Shown: positions 8,836-18,919, counted from the first letter of the stretch. The stretch is DNA of 64,000 bases from Methylotenera sp. (GCF_029945535.1 NZ_JAQSCU010000008.1:95528-159527); one strand, 5' to 3'. The notes: generated from the sequence alone by a model not told the origin. Numbers and translations are program-made.

Positions 8836-10674
8836 CTAGCGCGTCATCTGCGCATACAACAACGGAAGTTCTTTAGGTAAATCTTCTGGTTTCCGTATCA
8901 CGGCAAACCCGCCTACGCCAAACAAATGCGGTAGATACTCGTTAGCTTCATTATCAATCGTCACACAGAATGGTCGTAAACCAAGCTGGCGTGCTTGGTG
9001 TAGCGCCATGCGCGTATCTTCAATACCATAGCGCCCTTCATAGCGATCTAAGTCATTAGGTTTACCATCGGTCAGCAATAGCAACAGGCGCTGACGTTGT
9101 GGCTGCGCCGCAAGTAAAGCACTGGCTTGGCGGATTGCTGCGCCCATGCGCGTGTAGTAGCCTGGTTTAATGGCTTGAATACGACCTCGCGCAAGGCCAT
9201 CATAACGATCATCAAAACTTTTTAAGCGATTAAAGCGCACGTTGCCGCGTTTGAGCGATGAAAAGCCGTACATAGCGAAACGATCACCCGTTGCGGAAAG
9301 CGCTTCAGAAAATAAAAATAAACTATCACGTATCACGTCAATCACGCGTGCATGGTCAGAAGCATAAGCATCGGTAGATAGCGATAAGTCCGCCAATAGC
9401 AAGCATGCCAAATCACGTTGCTGATTCACTTGCGCTCGATACATGCCGCGGCTATCTGCATGTGCGCCGCTAAGCAAATCAGCTTCTTGCCGCACCCACG
9501 CATCCAGATCTATCTCTTCGCCATCTTGCTGGCCTTTTAACCAAGTTCTGGTTGGTGCCAGTGCCTGAAATTGACTACGCAAGCGCCTCGCGGTGCGACG
9601 TAAGTGTGGTGGCAATTCGCATGGCTGAGCTTGTGGGGATATACACTCTTGCAGACGGCAATAATCTGGCTGCATCACTTGTTTTTTATAATCCCATTCA
9701 GGCAATGAAATGCCTTCTCCCAGCGGCGCGTCATCCTCACCTGCGGCTGGTAGGTCTAGGTCGAAACGCAGTTTCGCCACAGTTGTTTCACCGTCGCGAG
9801 CCACGGTCATACTATCCATATCTTCTGCGGCAAGAGCGGCGCTTTCAATATCATCCTCTTCATCTTGCGGACGATTCACATTGATATATTCAGTCCATGA
9901 AAATAAGCTCTCGGCGCGAAACATCATGAGAAACCCGTCTTTACCATCAGGCATGTCGGTGCGTTCAGCGGCATGCTTACGACGACTTTTCGCAACATTT
10001 TTATCGTCAGATTGCTCTCGTTCAGGCGCACCATCACTGGTGCTAACTTTATTGCTCACACTGACTGGCGGGCTTGGGTGCGTCCACAGCGGTACTGGTT
10101 GAAATGGTTTCTTCGATAGTGGCAAAGTATGAATGCTGCCTGGTTGTTGAAGTGCCTGGCGAATGGCTAGCTCTTGTGCAGCTTCATCGCTAGGCAGTTT
10201 AGATGGCAAGGTGCGCAAAGGTAGAAGCGCGTCCACGAGACGATTGTATCGAGAACCCAAACCTGGGAAACGTGCAAGTGTTGCCAACGTCGCCGTCTGA
10301 TTGCGAACAATCCAAGGTAAGCTATCGTTAACATCAGCCGCAGACAGCGCCACTAGCCATAGATATAAATCGCGATTAAGGCTACGCTCTGTGAATAGGT
10401 CTATTTTTTCAGGTAAACGTAAAGTTTCGCCATCGCGCCAAGATAACTCAACCCGCTCACCACTGCTGGCAAGTCTATCTCGCCAGCCACGACGCGCGCC
10501 ATGTCGAGTAGAAGGCGCTGCAGAGAGGTTTAAGCCTGCATCACCACCCAAAGCGCGAAAAAAAATAGCGGCAGTTTTGCTGATTTCATCTAAGCTAACG
10601 GCAGCCCCCACATGCTGCTTATCGGCAACACGTGTGACCAATTTATGCCATAACTCACCGACGTATTCTTCCAT
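8836..10674 (-). CDS. norD: NorD nitric oxide reductase activation protein (vWA domain)
   Basis: 612 residues. The C-terminal third is a von Willebrand factor A domain with the metal-ion-dependent adhesion motif DLSLST and a later LTDGKPND segment; the middle is acidic and low in complexity. NorD works with the AAA+ protein NorQ in maturing nitric oxide reductase, probably by helping insert the non-heme iron of NorB. It lies 41 bp after norQ on the same strand, the usual order. It is last in the norEFQD transcript, ending before the nirK promoter. Confidence 0.93.
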   Translation of the reverse strand: MEEYVGELWHKLVTRVADKQHVGAAVSLDEISKTAAIFFRALGGDAGLNLSAAPSTRHGARRGWRDRLASSGERVELSWRDGETLRLPEKIDLFTERSLNRDLYLWLVALSAADVNDSLPWIVRNQTATLATLARFPGLGSRYNRLVDALLPLRTLPSKLPSDEAAQELAIRQALQQPGSIHTLPLSKKPFQPVPLWTHPSPPVSVSNKVSTSDGAPEREQSDDKNVAKSRRKHAAERTDMPDGKDGFLMMFRAESLFSWTEYINVNRPQDEEDDIESAALAAEDMDSMTVARDGETTVAKLRFDLDLPAAGEDDAPLGEGISLPEWDYKKQVMQPDYCRLQECISPQAQPCELPPHLRRTARRLRSQFQALAPTRTWLKGQQDGEEIDLDAWVRQEADLLSGAHADSRGMYRAQVNQQRDLACLLLADLSLSTDAYASDHARVIDVIRDSLFLFSEALSATGDRFAMYGFSSLKRGNVRFNRLKSFDDRYDGLARGRIQAIKPGYYTRMGAAIRQASALLAAQPQRQRLLLLLTDGKPNDLDRYEGRYGIEDTRMALHQARQLGLRPFCVTIDNEANEYLPHLFGVGGFAVIRKPEDLPKELPLLYAQMTR

Positions 10675-10715
10675 GTTAGCTTCTATTCAGATAAGGTGAC
10701 TTCATCGCGCTCAGG

Positions 10716-11498
10716 CTAAAGTCCAAAAGTCGCATCAATCACTTCTCGCAGAGCCACCGCTGTTTCAGGGTCATCGGTCAACGTCTCAACTAAGGCAGCT
10801 TGACAAGCCAGTGTTGGCTCACAACCATCTTTAATCAGAGTGGCGGCATACACTAATAAGCGCGTACTGGCGACCTCTTCCAAATCATGGTCGCGCAATG
10901 CACGGAATGCATTGGCGATAGAAACTAGGCGTTTTGCCAACATTTCATCGACACCTGTTTCGCCAATCAGAATAGCTTCTTCTCGCGCGGCGGAGGGGAA
11001 ATCAAAAGCAAGTGAAATGAAACGCTGCCGTGTAGATGGCTTCATGCCTTTTAGAAAATTTTGATAGCCGGGGTTATAAGAAACCACCAACATGAAAGAT
11101 GGTGGTGCGGCCAATATTTCACCAGTGCGGTCTATCGGCAATATACGCCTATCATCAGCCAGCGGATGCAAGACAACCGTTGTGTCCTTACGCGCTTCTA
11201 CTACTTCATCCAAATAGCAAATACCACCCTCACGCACTGCCCGCGTTAAAGGGCCATCGCTCCATACGGTTTGACCATCAACAATCAGATGGCGACCTAC
11301 CAAGTCAGCCGCGGTGAGATCATCGTGACAGGCTACGGTATAGAGCGGCAAATTAAGCTTTGCTGCCATGTGTGCAACAAAGCGTGTTTTACCACAGCCA
11401 GTTGGCCCCTTAATGAGCAAAGGCAGATTGTTACGCCATGCCCGCTCAAAAAGCTCTATTTCGCTGCCTTGCGATTGATAAAATGGTAAGTTTTCCAT
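10716..11498 (-). CDS. norQ: NorQ AAA+ ATPase (CbbQ/NirQ/NorQ family)
   Basis: 260 residues. A MoxR-type AAA+ ATPase with Walker A GPTGCGKT at residues 31-38, Walker B ICYLDEV, and the CbbQ/NorQ C-terminal domain. With NorD it forms a chaperone pair that remodels a metalloenzyme; in denitrifiers the client is NorCB. The ATG is 49 bp after norF. CbbQ of RuBisCO has the same fold, but the flanking nor genes settle the assignment. Confidence 0.94.
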   Translation of the reverse strand: MENLPFYQSQGSEIELFERAWRNNLPLLIKGPTGCGKTRFVAHMAAKLNLPLYTVACHDDLTAADLVGRHLIVDGQTVWSDGPLTRAVREGGICYLDEVVEARKDTTVVLHPLADDRRILPIDRTGEILAAPPSFMLVVSYNPGYQNFLKGMKPSTRQRFISLAFDFPSAAREEAILIGETGVDEMLAKRLVSIANAFRALRDHDLEEVASTRLLVYAATLIKDGCEPTLACQAALVETLTDDPETAVALREVIDATFGL

Positions 11499-11547
11499 AA
11501 TGTTTCCCGTATTACTTTTAAATTTAGTCGCTTAAATGCGTTTAATT

Positions 11548-11826
11548 TTATTTAAGGCCCATTAAATAAGCCATGGCGATCAAGCCGCCAACGATAATGA
11601 AATATCCAAACATAATGGCGCGCCACAAGAACTTAGTTTTGCGCAAAGCCATAAAATAATTAGCGACCAACTGACTTTTAATCATAGTGATGGCTAATAG
11701 CGTAAGCATGACGCCTTTGCCCGACAATCCCGCCTCACCTAAGCTAAAGGTCGCAATGGTCAACGCCACCAGCACTAGCCAAATGGTTGTGGGAAATAGC
11801 TTAGATTGTGCTCTATCGTTGCTCAT
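11548..11826 (-). CDS. norF: NorF-like small membrane protein (cytochrome oxidase subunit IV family)
   Basis: 92 residues from the ATG at 11826; a longer frame to 11973 would overlap most of the 3' end of norE and is rejected. Three hydrophobic segments (about residues 12-30, 36-55 and 66-88) fit the prokaryotic cytochrome-oxidase-subunit-IV/NorF family. NorF accompanies NorE in many denitrification clusters and improves nitric oxide reductase assembly or activity without being catalytic. The gap to norE is 7 bp. The symbol rests on topology and position. Confidence 0.8.
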   Translation of the reverse strand: MSNDRAQSKLFPTTIWLVLVALTIATFSLGEAGLSGKGVMLTLLAITMIKSQLVANYFMALRKTKFLWRAIMFGYFIIVGGLIAMAYLMGLK

Positions 11827-11833
11827 AGTTTTC

Positions 11834-12487
11834 CTAACGTATGATGTAAACCAGTGGGAATAAAATAATCCATAGAAAATCCACCATGTGCCAAAACGAG
11901 GCGCCAGTTTCAACGCCAACATAGTCTTGGGCACTGTAAGCACTACGACGCGCTTTAACGATAATGCATGCAAGAATAATCATGCCCATCAGTACATGCA
12001 TAAAGTGAAAAAACGTGAGAGATAGGTAAAACATATAAAAATTGTTGGTACTCATGGTGATGTCAGCAGCGAACTTAGCGTGGAATTCCACTATTTTGAT
12101 GCCGACAAATACGCCGCCAAGTAAAAAAGCTCCTGTCAGCCAATGCGCACATTGTTTATTTAAACCACGTTTAATGGCAGCAACGCCTTGAACTACAAAG
12201 TAACTGCTGGTAATCAGCACCAGCGTGTTGATTGCGCCAGAGGTACGACTTAATGTCAGCTGCGATGCATTGAATAGCTCAACATTGTTAGCGCGGGTAA
12301 AGGCATAAGCCACAAATAGCACACCAAATGCTAGCATTTCCGCAAAAATGAAAATCCAGATAGCAAAATCACCTGGAAGATCTTCTTTATGATGAGTGCT
12401 ATTGCTGTTCACTAGATGAATGTTCACTAAATTAGGGTTCACTAAATTCCAATATATGAATTGATTAGTCTTGAGTGCATGATGCAC
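11834..12487 (-). CDS. norE: NorE, cytochrome c oxidase subunit III-like protein
   Basis: 217 residues from the first ATG. Five or more membrane spans and the segments DFAIWIFIFAEM, FFHFMHVLMGM and SFWHMVDFLWIILFPLVYI identify the subunit III-like NorE family, which accompanies nitric oxide reductase. The first 30 residues are unusual: NLVNP, NLVNI and HLVNS are tandem pentapeptides encoded by 15-bp repeats. A class II start site from the FNR-type box at 12507-12520 would fall near 12472, inside this reading frame, so translation may start at a GTG, for example 12442, which has a weak GGA upstream. First gene of norEFQD. Confidence 0.86.
   Translation of the reverse strand: MHHALKTNQFIYWNLVNPNLVNIHLVNSNSTHHKEDLPGDFAIWIFIFAEMLAFGVLFVAYAFTRANNVELFNASQLTLSRTSGAINTLVLITSSYFVVQGVAAIKRGLNKQCAHWLTGAFLLGGVFVGIKIVEFHAKFAADITMSTNNFYMFYLSLTFFHFMHVLMGMIILACIIVKARRSAYSAQDYVGVETGASFWHMVDFLWIILFPLVYIIR
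12407..12451 (-). repeat. Three tandem 15-bp units at the start of norE
   Basis: Units at 12407-12421, 12422-12436 and 12437-12451 all begin GTTCACTA on the plus strand. Read on the minus strand each contains TAGTGAAC, so each offers an in-frame GTG codon. They encode NLVNP, NLVNI and HLVNS. The unit length equals that of the unrelated repeat in the nirK leader. Confidence 0.88.
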
Positions 12488-12506
12488 TGCTAAATCAAAT
12501 TACTCT

Positions 12507-12520
12507 ATGATGTAAATCAA
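12507..12520 (-). promoter_or_regulatory. FNR/DNR-type box upstream of norE
   Basis: ATGATGTAAATCAA matches TTGAT-N4-ATCAA except for one base. It lies between the norB terminator and norE, so norEFQD probably has its own anaerobic/NO-responsive promoter. No convincing -10 element sits at the class II distance, so the exact start is uncertain. Confidence 0.72.
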
Positions 12521-12545
12521 GTTACAAAAACCAATTGAAAGTAAT

Positions 12546-12575
12546 GTAAAAGAGGAGCCAAAACTCCTCTTTTAC
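12546..12575 (-). terminator. Terminator downstream of norB
   Basis: A perfect inverted repeat with 12-base arms (GTAAAAGAGGAG and its complement) around a 6-base loop, 22 bp after the norB stop. On the minus strand the stem ends in CTCCTCTTTTAC, giving a short U tract. It separates the norCB transcript from norEFQD. Confidence 0.85.
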
Positions 12576-12597
12576 CTTCACTACCCTTCTTACTTAA

Positions 12598-13986
<1,389 letters not shown>

Positions 13987-14001
13987 TTAGAAAATGACGA
14001 A

Positions 14002-14427
14002 TTAGCCTTCAATGTTTGGCGGCCATTTGTTAGTGTTGATTTCTGAAGCGTATTTGAGGAACGCAACAACATCATCAATATCTGCATCGCTTAGATTAAA
14101 TTGTGGCATTTGACGACGTCCCGGCACGCCAGTAGGCTGACCTTTGATCCAAGCTTTAATAAAATCAGGTCCGCGACGGGTGTAAACATTGCCCAGTTCA
14201 GGCGCAAAATATGCACCCTCGCCTAATAATGTATGGCAACCAATGCAGTTGTTGGTCTCCCACAGTTTTTTGCCGTGTGCTACGGCAGGCGTAATGTTTT
14301 GGCTATTGTCTCGCTTAGGTAAGACTTTCATGGTGTCGAAAGTCAGTGCGAGAAACAAAAGGAAGAAGAACACTCCCCCACCGTAAAAAACATTTCGCGC
14401 CATGGACTTAGTGAAAGTTGCGCTCAT
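14002..14427 (-). CDS. norC: Nitric oxide reductase cytochrome c subunit
   Basis: 141 residues from the ATG at 14427, which follows AAAAGGAGC; the frame is open to 14490 but lacks a ribosome site there. One N-terminal membrane anchor (about residues 11-32), then a periplasmic cytochrome c domain with CIGCH, the typical TLLGEGAYFAPELG segment, and a C-terminal RQMPQF that supplies the axial methionine. NorC accepts electrons from soluble cytochromes or cupredoxins and passes them to NorB. It is first in norCB, behind the FNR-type box at 14501-14514. Confidence 0.96.
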   Translation of the reverse strand: MSATFTKSMARNVFYGGGVFFFLLFLALTFDTMKVLPKRDNSQNITPAVAHGKKLWETNNCIGCHTLLGEGAYFAPELGNVYTRRGPDFIKAWIKGQPTGVPGRRQMPQFNLSDADIDDVVAFLKYASEINTNKWPPNIEG

Positions 14428-14500
14428 AACATTGCTCCTTTTAATGACAGAGTTAATAAAAATACAAGACGAACAATAACAGGTGACCATTCTTTAGTTC

Positions 14501-14514
14501 TTGACGCTAATCAA
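14501..14514. promoter_or_regulatory. FNR/DNR-type box shared by norC and the divergent regulator
   Basis: TTGACGCTAATCAA matches TTGAT-N4-ATCAA except one base. Towards norC, a TATTGT -10 element begins 29 bases from the box centre, the same class II geometry as at nirK, giving a start near 14466. Towards the regulator (ATG 14576) the position also fits, giving a leader of about 27 nt, though its -10 is weaker. The box would let the regulator control both norCB and itself. Confidence 0.83.
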
Positions 14515-14575
14515 GTTTTGAAACTTGAGTAATTTAGTACACAATACTTTTATAAAAAATATCAGGGAAATAACA

Positions 14576-15250
14576 ATGGATAAAGCGCATATTGCTCTAA
14601 GACTGTCTCAGTTCTACATGTTCTCAGAGCTTCAGCCTGCTCAAATTGAGCCGCTAGCCAATGGCACTAGAATGATAGATGCGCCAAGAGGAGGCATCTT
14701 GTTTAACCGTGGAGACAGAGCACATGGCTTTTATTTACTACTTGAAGGTCAGATTAAACTTGGCGTGATTTCTCCACAAGGTGATGAAAAAGTCATTGGC
14801 TTGATTCAGCCGGGTGAAAGCTTCGGTGAGGCAGTCTTGTTTTTAGAGCGCACGTTTCCAATATATGCGCAGGCAACTTTAGATTCCAAAGTATTACTAA
14901 TTACCAGAGATGCAATTTTTGATATTCTGGATAACGACGTGACCGTGGTGAGGCGTATGTTGGCTGGTATATCTGCTCGTAACCGCCAACTAGTGAACGA
15001 TATAGAATCTATTTCATTGCAAAATAGTACACAACGGCTTATTGGCTATTTATTACAGATTAGCGCTGACTCGCCTAATCCAGAACGAGTGCAATTACCT
15101 GCGAATAAACTGACAATTGCATCCATGCTCAACATCACGCCTGAAACACTCTCGCGCGTGATGCTTAGGTTACAAACCGCTAAACTCATTGAAGTTAACG
15201 GTAAGGAAATCGTCATTACCAACGTCGCTGGCTTACGTAATTTCGAATAA
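14576..15250 (+). CDS. Crp/FNR-family transcription regulator (Dnr/Nnr type)
   Basis: 224 residues from the ATG at 14576 with AGGGA upstream; the TTG at 14525 would place the start inside the promoter. An N-terminal cyclic-nucleotide-binding-like sensor domain (FNRGDRAHGFYLLLEGQIKL) is followed by a dimerisation helix and a C-terminal winged helix (ANKLTIASMLNITPETLSRV). No N-terminal cysteine cluster for an FeS centre is seen, so it resembles Dnr/NnrR, which sense NO through heme, rather than FNR itself. Its divergence from norCB and the three FNR-type boxes make it the probable activator of nir and nor genes. Confidence 0.87.
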   Translation: MDKAHIALRLSQFYMFSELQPAQIEPLANGTRMIDAPRGGILFNRGDRAHGFYLLLEGQIKLGVISPQGDEKVIGLIQPGESFGEAVLFLERTFPIYAQATLDSKVLLITRDAIFDILDNDVTVVRRMLAGISARNRQLVNDIESISLQNSTQRLIGYLLQISADSPNPERVQLPANKLTIASMLNITPETLSRVMLRLQTAKLIEVNGKEIVITNVAGLRNFE

Positions 15251-15272
15251 CACTAATTCCGTTAAACAAATA

Positions 15273-15300
15273 AAAATGCCCGCATCACTGCGGGCATTTT
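15273..15300. terminator. Bidirectional terminator between regulator and galU
   Basis: Inverted repeat AAAATGCCCGCA-TCAC-TGCGGGCATTTT with A and T tracts on both sides, between the convergent ends of the regulator gene and galU. It can stop transcription from either side. Confidence 0.92.
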
Positions 15301-15323
15301 TAAACTTAAAACCAATTCAGGTT

Positions 15324-16211
15324 TTAGCTAGTTTTCTTTTTATCATTCACGATAGACTCTAACAAAGCGCGCAAGTCCTTAGAAACCTCAGGATGTTTTA
15401 GCCCTAAGCGAATCGTTGCTTCTAAATAACCAAATTTAGAACCGCAATCATAACGAACACCATCAAATCGATACGCTAAGATTTGCTCTTCGGTTAATAA
15501 TGCTGAAATACCATCCGTTAATTGTATTTCACCACCAGCGCCCGCTTTAACATTGTCTAAATGATGGAAAATTCTAGGGGTAAGAATATAACGTCCAACC
15601 ACCGCCAATGTAGATGGCGCATCTTTTGGATCTGGCTTTTCTACAATCGCTGAAACCTGCTCAATATTTTTGTTGAGTGGCGTAGTTGCCACAATACCAT
15701 AGCTCTTGGTTTGATCCGCTGGGACATTTTCAACGCCTAAAAGTGAGCAACGGTAGTAATCATAAGCCTCAACCATCTGCTTCATGATTGGCATTTTACC
15801 GTCGAGCAAATCATCTGCCAAAATGACAGCAAAAGCATCGTCATTCACCACAGGCTTAGCTAAACGCACCGCATGGCCTAAACCCAACGCTTGCGTTTGG
15901 CGAATATAAATACAGTTAACGTTTTTAGGAACAATATTTTGTACAATTTTAAGCAACTCGGTTTTACCGTTACGCTCAAGCTCATTCTCTAACTCATACG
16001 CCATATCAAAATGGTCAGATATAGAACGCTTATTTCTACCCGTAATAAAAATTAAATCAGTAATTCCCGCCGCAACCGCTTCTTCAACCGCATATTGAAT
16101 CAATGGCTTATCTACAATGGGTAGCATTTCTTTTGGATTTGCTTTGGTAGCTGGCAAAAAACGTGTGCCTAAACCGGCAACTGGGAAAACTGCTTTAGTA
16201 ACTTTTTTCAT
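15324..16211 (-). CDS. galU: UTP-glucose-1-phosphate uridylyltransferase
   Basis: 295 residues from the ATG at 16211; an upstream TTG at 16220 is less likely. The N-terminal [20 protein letters not shown] is the GalU nucleotide-binding signature, followed by [12 protein letters not shown] and later VEKPDP and GEIQLTDG. It makes UDP-glucose, the precursor for GalE (23910), Ugd (28992) and probably the first sugar transferred by EpsB (42439). It is monocistronic and diverges from the heptose operon. Confidence 0.95.
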   Translation of the reverse strand: MKKVTKAVFPVAGLGTRFLPATKANPKEMLPIVDKPLIQYAVEEAVAAGITDLIFITGRNKRSISDHFDMAYELENELERNGKTELLKIVQNIVPKNVNCIYIRQTQALGLGHAVRLAKPVVNDDAFAVILADDLLDGKMPIMKQMVEAYDYYRCSLLGVENVPADQTKSYGIVATTPLNKNIEQVSAIVEKPDPKDAPSTLAVVGRYILTPRIFHHLDNVKAGAGGEIQLTDGISALLTEEQILAYRFDGVRYDCGSKFGYLEATIRLGLKHPEVSKDLRALLESIVNDKKKTS

Positions 16212-16581
16212 TATGACCAATCATCAAGTAAGTTAACAACATTTCAATTATATTCACATACAACAGTACTGACTACACCAAATTTGTAATTGATTTGTAT
16301 TGTACAAAGTTAATCATTGAAACCTCATTTTTGTTAAAAACACCTGATTTAACTTACCTAAATCTATAGTTATAACGACTCAATATCTTTGCATTTTTAA
16401 GTTGCGAACAGCGTATACTTTCATAGCTATGATGAAAATTATCTACAATTAGTCTAAACTTACTAAAAAGTTCGCAAATACTATCTACTTGAATTTGGCA
16501 TAATGCTTGCTTCATTAAAAGTGAATTTTTTAAATCCTAAAGTATGCCTAAGCATTTAACCCAATTAAAAATTATTAACTA
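16212..16581. other. Divergent intergenic region, galU / heptose operon
   Basis: About 370 bp of A/T-rich sequence without a credible reading frame. It holds a -24/-12 promoter match at 16495-16511 directed at the heptose operon and, about 30 bp upstream of it, an imperfect dyad TTAGTC...ACTAA (16450-16466). I saw no riboswitch or RNA gene. Confidence 0.7.
16495..16511 (+). promoter_or_regulatory. Sigma-54 (-24/-12) promoter candidate for the heptose operon
   Basis: TTGGCATAATGCTTGCT matches the consensus YTGGCACGRNNNTTGCW at all strongly conserved positions except CG to TA. GG and GC are separated by exactly 10 bases. The start would fall near 16522, about 60 nt before the kinase ATG. Confidence 0.7.
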
Positions 16582-17622
16582 ATGAATAACGACAATTCAA
16601 CAATAAGAGCTAGAGCCCCCCTAAGATTAGGTTTAGCAGGCGGCGGTACAGATGTATCCCCTTACTCAGACGAATTTGGCGGTTTAGTCCTTAACGTGAC
16701 TATAGATAAATATGCTTACGCAACCATCATACGTCGCAACGATGACCATGTAGAGCTGATTGCTGCGGATAATAACAATCGCTGGTTTGGCAAAATGTCA
16801 TCTAAGCTGGAACGTGTTTCTGGTGTAGATTTACATGTAGGTGTGTATAACCGCATCATCAAAGACTTCAACAACAACAAGCCGCTATCGCTTAGCATTA
16901 TCACACACTCTGAAGCGCCTCCAGGCTCAGGCTTAGGCTCGTCGTCGACTATGGTTGTTGCCTTAGTACAGGCGTTCTGCGAGCTGCTCTCCTTACCTTT
17001 AGGTGAGTATGAAATTGCGCAACTTGCTTATCAAATCGAGCGTAATGACTTAGGCTTAACAGGTGGTAAGCAAGACCAATACGCTGCCACTTTTGGCGGG
17101 CTAAACTTTATGGAGTTTTATAAAGATCGCGTGATTGTTAATCCACTCCGCATTAAGGCTCACATTAAAGCCGAGTTGGAATCATCATTAGTGCTGTTTT
17201 ACACGGGCGTTTCTAGAGAGTCTGCTAAGCTGGTTGACGAGCAAACGACTAATGTAAAAACAGGCGATGCTAAATATCTAGAGCCTTTACATGCAATTAA
17301 AGCGGAAGCCGTCAGTATGAAAGAAGCTATATTAAAAGCTGATTTCGATGCTTTTGCGGCCTCTATGCAGCATGGTTGGGAGTCTAAAAAGAAAATGGCT
17401 AAGAGTATTTCCAACCCAATGATAGAAGAGATTTATAATGCGGCTATTGCTGCTGGCGCAAAAGCGGGCAAGGTTTCAGGCGCAGGCGGCGGTGGATTCA
17501 TTATGTTTTTTGTTGACCCAGCACAGCGCCCCTACGTAATGCGCGCACTTTCTAAATTTAACGGCCAAGTATCAACATGTAACTTTACTGATACGGGCAC
17601 TCAATCATGGAGAAAAGCTTGA
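16582..17622 (+). CDS. hddA: D-glycero-alpha-D-manno-heptose 7-phosphate kinase (GHMP family)
   Basis: 346 residues. GHMP-kinase signatures: RLGLAGGGTDVSPYSDEFGG at residues 13-32, the ATP-binding PPGSGLGSSS near residue 115, and GKVSGAGGGGF near the C-terminus. In the GDP-heptose pathway HddA phosphorylates heptose 7-phosphate at C1. The three following genes encode the other pathway enzymes, which separates it from other GHMP sugar kinases. It overlaps gmhA by 16 bp. Confidence 0.88.
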   Translation: MNNDNSTIRARAPLRLGLAGGGTDVSPYSDEFGGLVLNVTIDKYAYATIIRRNDDHVELIAADNNNRWFGKMSSKLERVSGVDLHVGVYNRIIKDFNNNKPLSLSIITHSEAPPGSGLGSSSTMVVALVQAFCELLSLPLGEYEIAQLAYQIERNDLGLTGGKQDQYAATFGGLNFMEFYKDRVIVNPLRIKAHIKAELESSLVLFYTGVSRESAKLVDEQTTNVKTGDAKYLEPLHAIKAEAVSMKEAILKADFDAFAASMQHGWESKKKMAKSISNPMIEEIYNAAIAAGAKAGKVSGAGGGGFIMFFVDPAQRPYVMRALSKFNGQVSTCNFTDTGTQSWRKA

Positions 17623-18215
17623 GATCATTCATCAATCAAGAGATTGAAAAGTCAATCAATACGTTTTCTAGCATTCTGGGCAACGAGAAATTACTTTCGC
17701 AAGTTGAAGTTTGCGTGACTGAAATTTGCTCAGCCCTTGGCAACAAAAATAAAGTTTTGCTGGCTGGTAATGGTGGTAGCGCGGCGGATGCGCAACATAT
17801 TGCAGGTGAGTTTGTCAGCCGCTTTAATTATGACAGACCTGGTTTAGCTGCATTTGCACTCACAGTGGATACCTCAATATTAACGGCTATTGGCAATGAT
17901 TATGGCTACGACAAGTTATTTTCTAGGCAAATTCAAGCAGTCAGTGTACCAGGCGATATTTTCTGGGCATATTCAACCTCGGGTAAGTCAGCGAATATTA
18001 TCGCTGCAATGGAAACAGCAAAACAACTAGGTTTGAAAGTCATTGGCTTTACAGGTCAAAATGGCTGGAGCCGTCCAGACCTAGTCGATTTCTCTATAGA
18101 GATTCCGTCTCCTGAAACGCCAAAAGTACAAGAAGGCCATTTGCTCTTAGGCCATATTATTTGTGGCTTAGTAGAGCTTAAAATATTCCCACGCGAACAA
18201 TACGCACCAACATGA
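17607..18215 (+). CDS. gmhA: Sedoheptulose 7-phosphate isomerase (SIS domain)
   Basis: 202 residues with a single sugar-isomerase domain and the GmhA signature GNGGSAADAQHIAGEF. It converts sedoheptulose 7-phosphate to D-glycero-D-manno-heptose 7-phosphate, the first committed step to heptose precursors. It overlaps the kinase gene upstream and the nucleotidyltransferase gene by 4 bp downstream, so translation is coupled across the operon. Confidence 0.9.
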   Translation: MEKSLRSFINQEIEKSINTFSSILGNEKLLSQVEVCVTEICSALGNKNKVLLAGNGGSAADAQHIAGEFVSRFNYDRPGLAAFALTVDTSILTAIGNDYGYDKLFSRQIQAVSVPGDIFWAYSTSGKSANIIAAMETAKQLGLKVIGFTGQNGWSRPDLVDFSIEIPSPETPKVQEGHLLLGHIICGLVELKIFPREQYAPT

Positions 18216-18919
18216 TGCATCCAGTTCTAATTCTAGCAGGCGGCTTTGGTACGCGCCTTAAAAGTGTTGTGCCAGACCTACCTAAACCCTTGGCAGATGT
18301 GAATGGCAAACCATTTTTATGGTGGCTATTACAGCAGCTTGAAAACCAAGGCGCCAAAGAGGTGTATCTATCAGTTGGCTATATGCATGAGCATATACAA
18401 AGTTATTTTGGTGCAAAATTCAATCAAATGAATCTTCACTATATTGTAGAAACTGAGCCGCTAGGCACTGGTGGAGCAATTATGAATGCTTGCCAACAAA
18501 TTCCAGAACAAGAAGTTTTAGTGTTAAATGGCGACACGTTGGCCATGACAGACTTAAATGACTTTATAAATTTCGCAAATAGCTTTGCTTCAAAACTGTT
18601 TTTAGCCGTAGCCAAAGTTACAGATGCGGGCCGATATGGCACAGTCATTGTTGATGGCAACCAAATTACGGGCTTTGCTGAAAAAGGCAAAACTGGTGCA
18701 GGTTTAATAAATGCAGGTATTTACTTGCTGAATAAGTCATTATTTAATGATTTTAATCTGCCACAAAAGTTTTCATTCGAAGCAGATATTCTAATGAAAC
18801 ACATCAACAGCTTAAATTTGATTGCCTATAGCGAAGTCACAGATTTTATTGATATTGGCATCCCAGAAGACTACGCGCTAGCTCAAGAAAAAGTACCAAA
18901 TATGGTATTAAAAAAATAA
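18212..18919 (+). CDS. hddC: Heptose 1-phosphate guanylyltransferase (HddC-like)
   Basis: 235 residues. The N-terminal LAGGFGTRLKSVVPDLPKPL is the sugar-1-phosphate nucleotidyltransferase signature, and VLNGDT supplies the metal-binding Asp. By operon position it should couple D-glycero-alpha-D-manno-heptose 1-phosphate to GTP, giving GDP-heptose for polysaccharide synthesis. The sequence alone does not fix GTP over another nucleotide, so the specificity is inferred from neighbours. ATG at 18212 overlaps the gmhA stop; a second ATG follows at once. Confidence 0.83.
   Translation: MMHPVLILAGGFGTRLKSVVPDLPKPLADVNGKPFLWWLLQQLENQGAKEVYLSVGYMHEHIQSYFGAKFNQMNLHYIVETEPLGTGGAIMNACQQIPEQEVLVLNGDTLAMTDLNDFINFANSFASKLFLAVAKVTDAGRYGTVIVDGNQITGFAEKGKTGAGLINAGIYLLNKSLFNDFNLPQKFSFEADILMKHINSLNLIAYSEVTDFIDIGIPEDYALAQEKVPNMVLKK

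Noticed and set aside
9552..10102. Plus-strand frames opposite norD
   Set aside because: They are shadows of the well-supported norD gene, with no start sites or domain features.
11827..11973. Longer N-terminus for NorF
   Set aside because: It would overlap the conserved 3' end of norE by about 140 bp, and the ATG at 11826 gives a protein of normal length.
16212..16581. Riboswitch or small RNA in the galU/hddA gap
   Set aside because: No known riboswitch fold or conserved core could be recognised; the A/T-rich sequence fits a promoter region.
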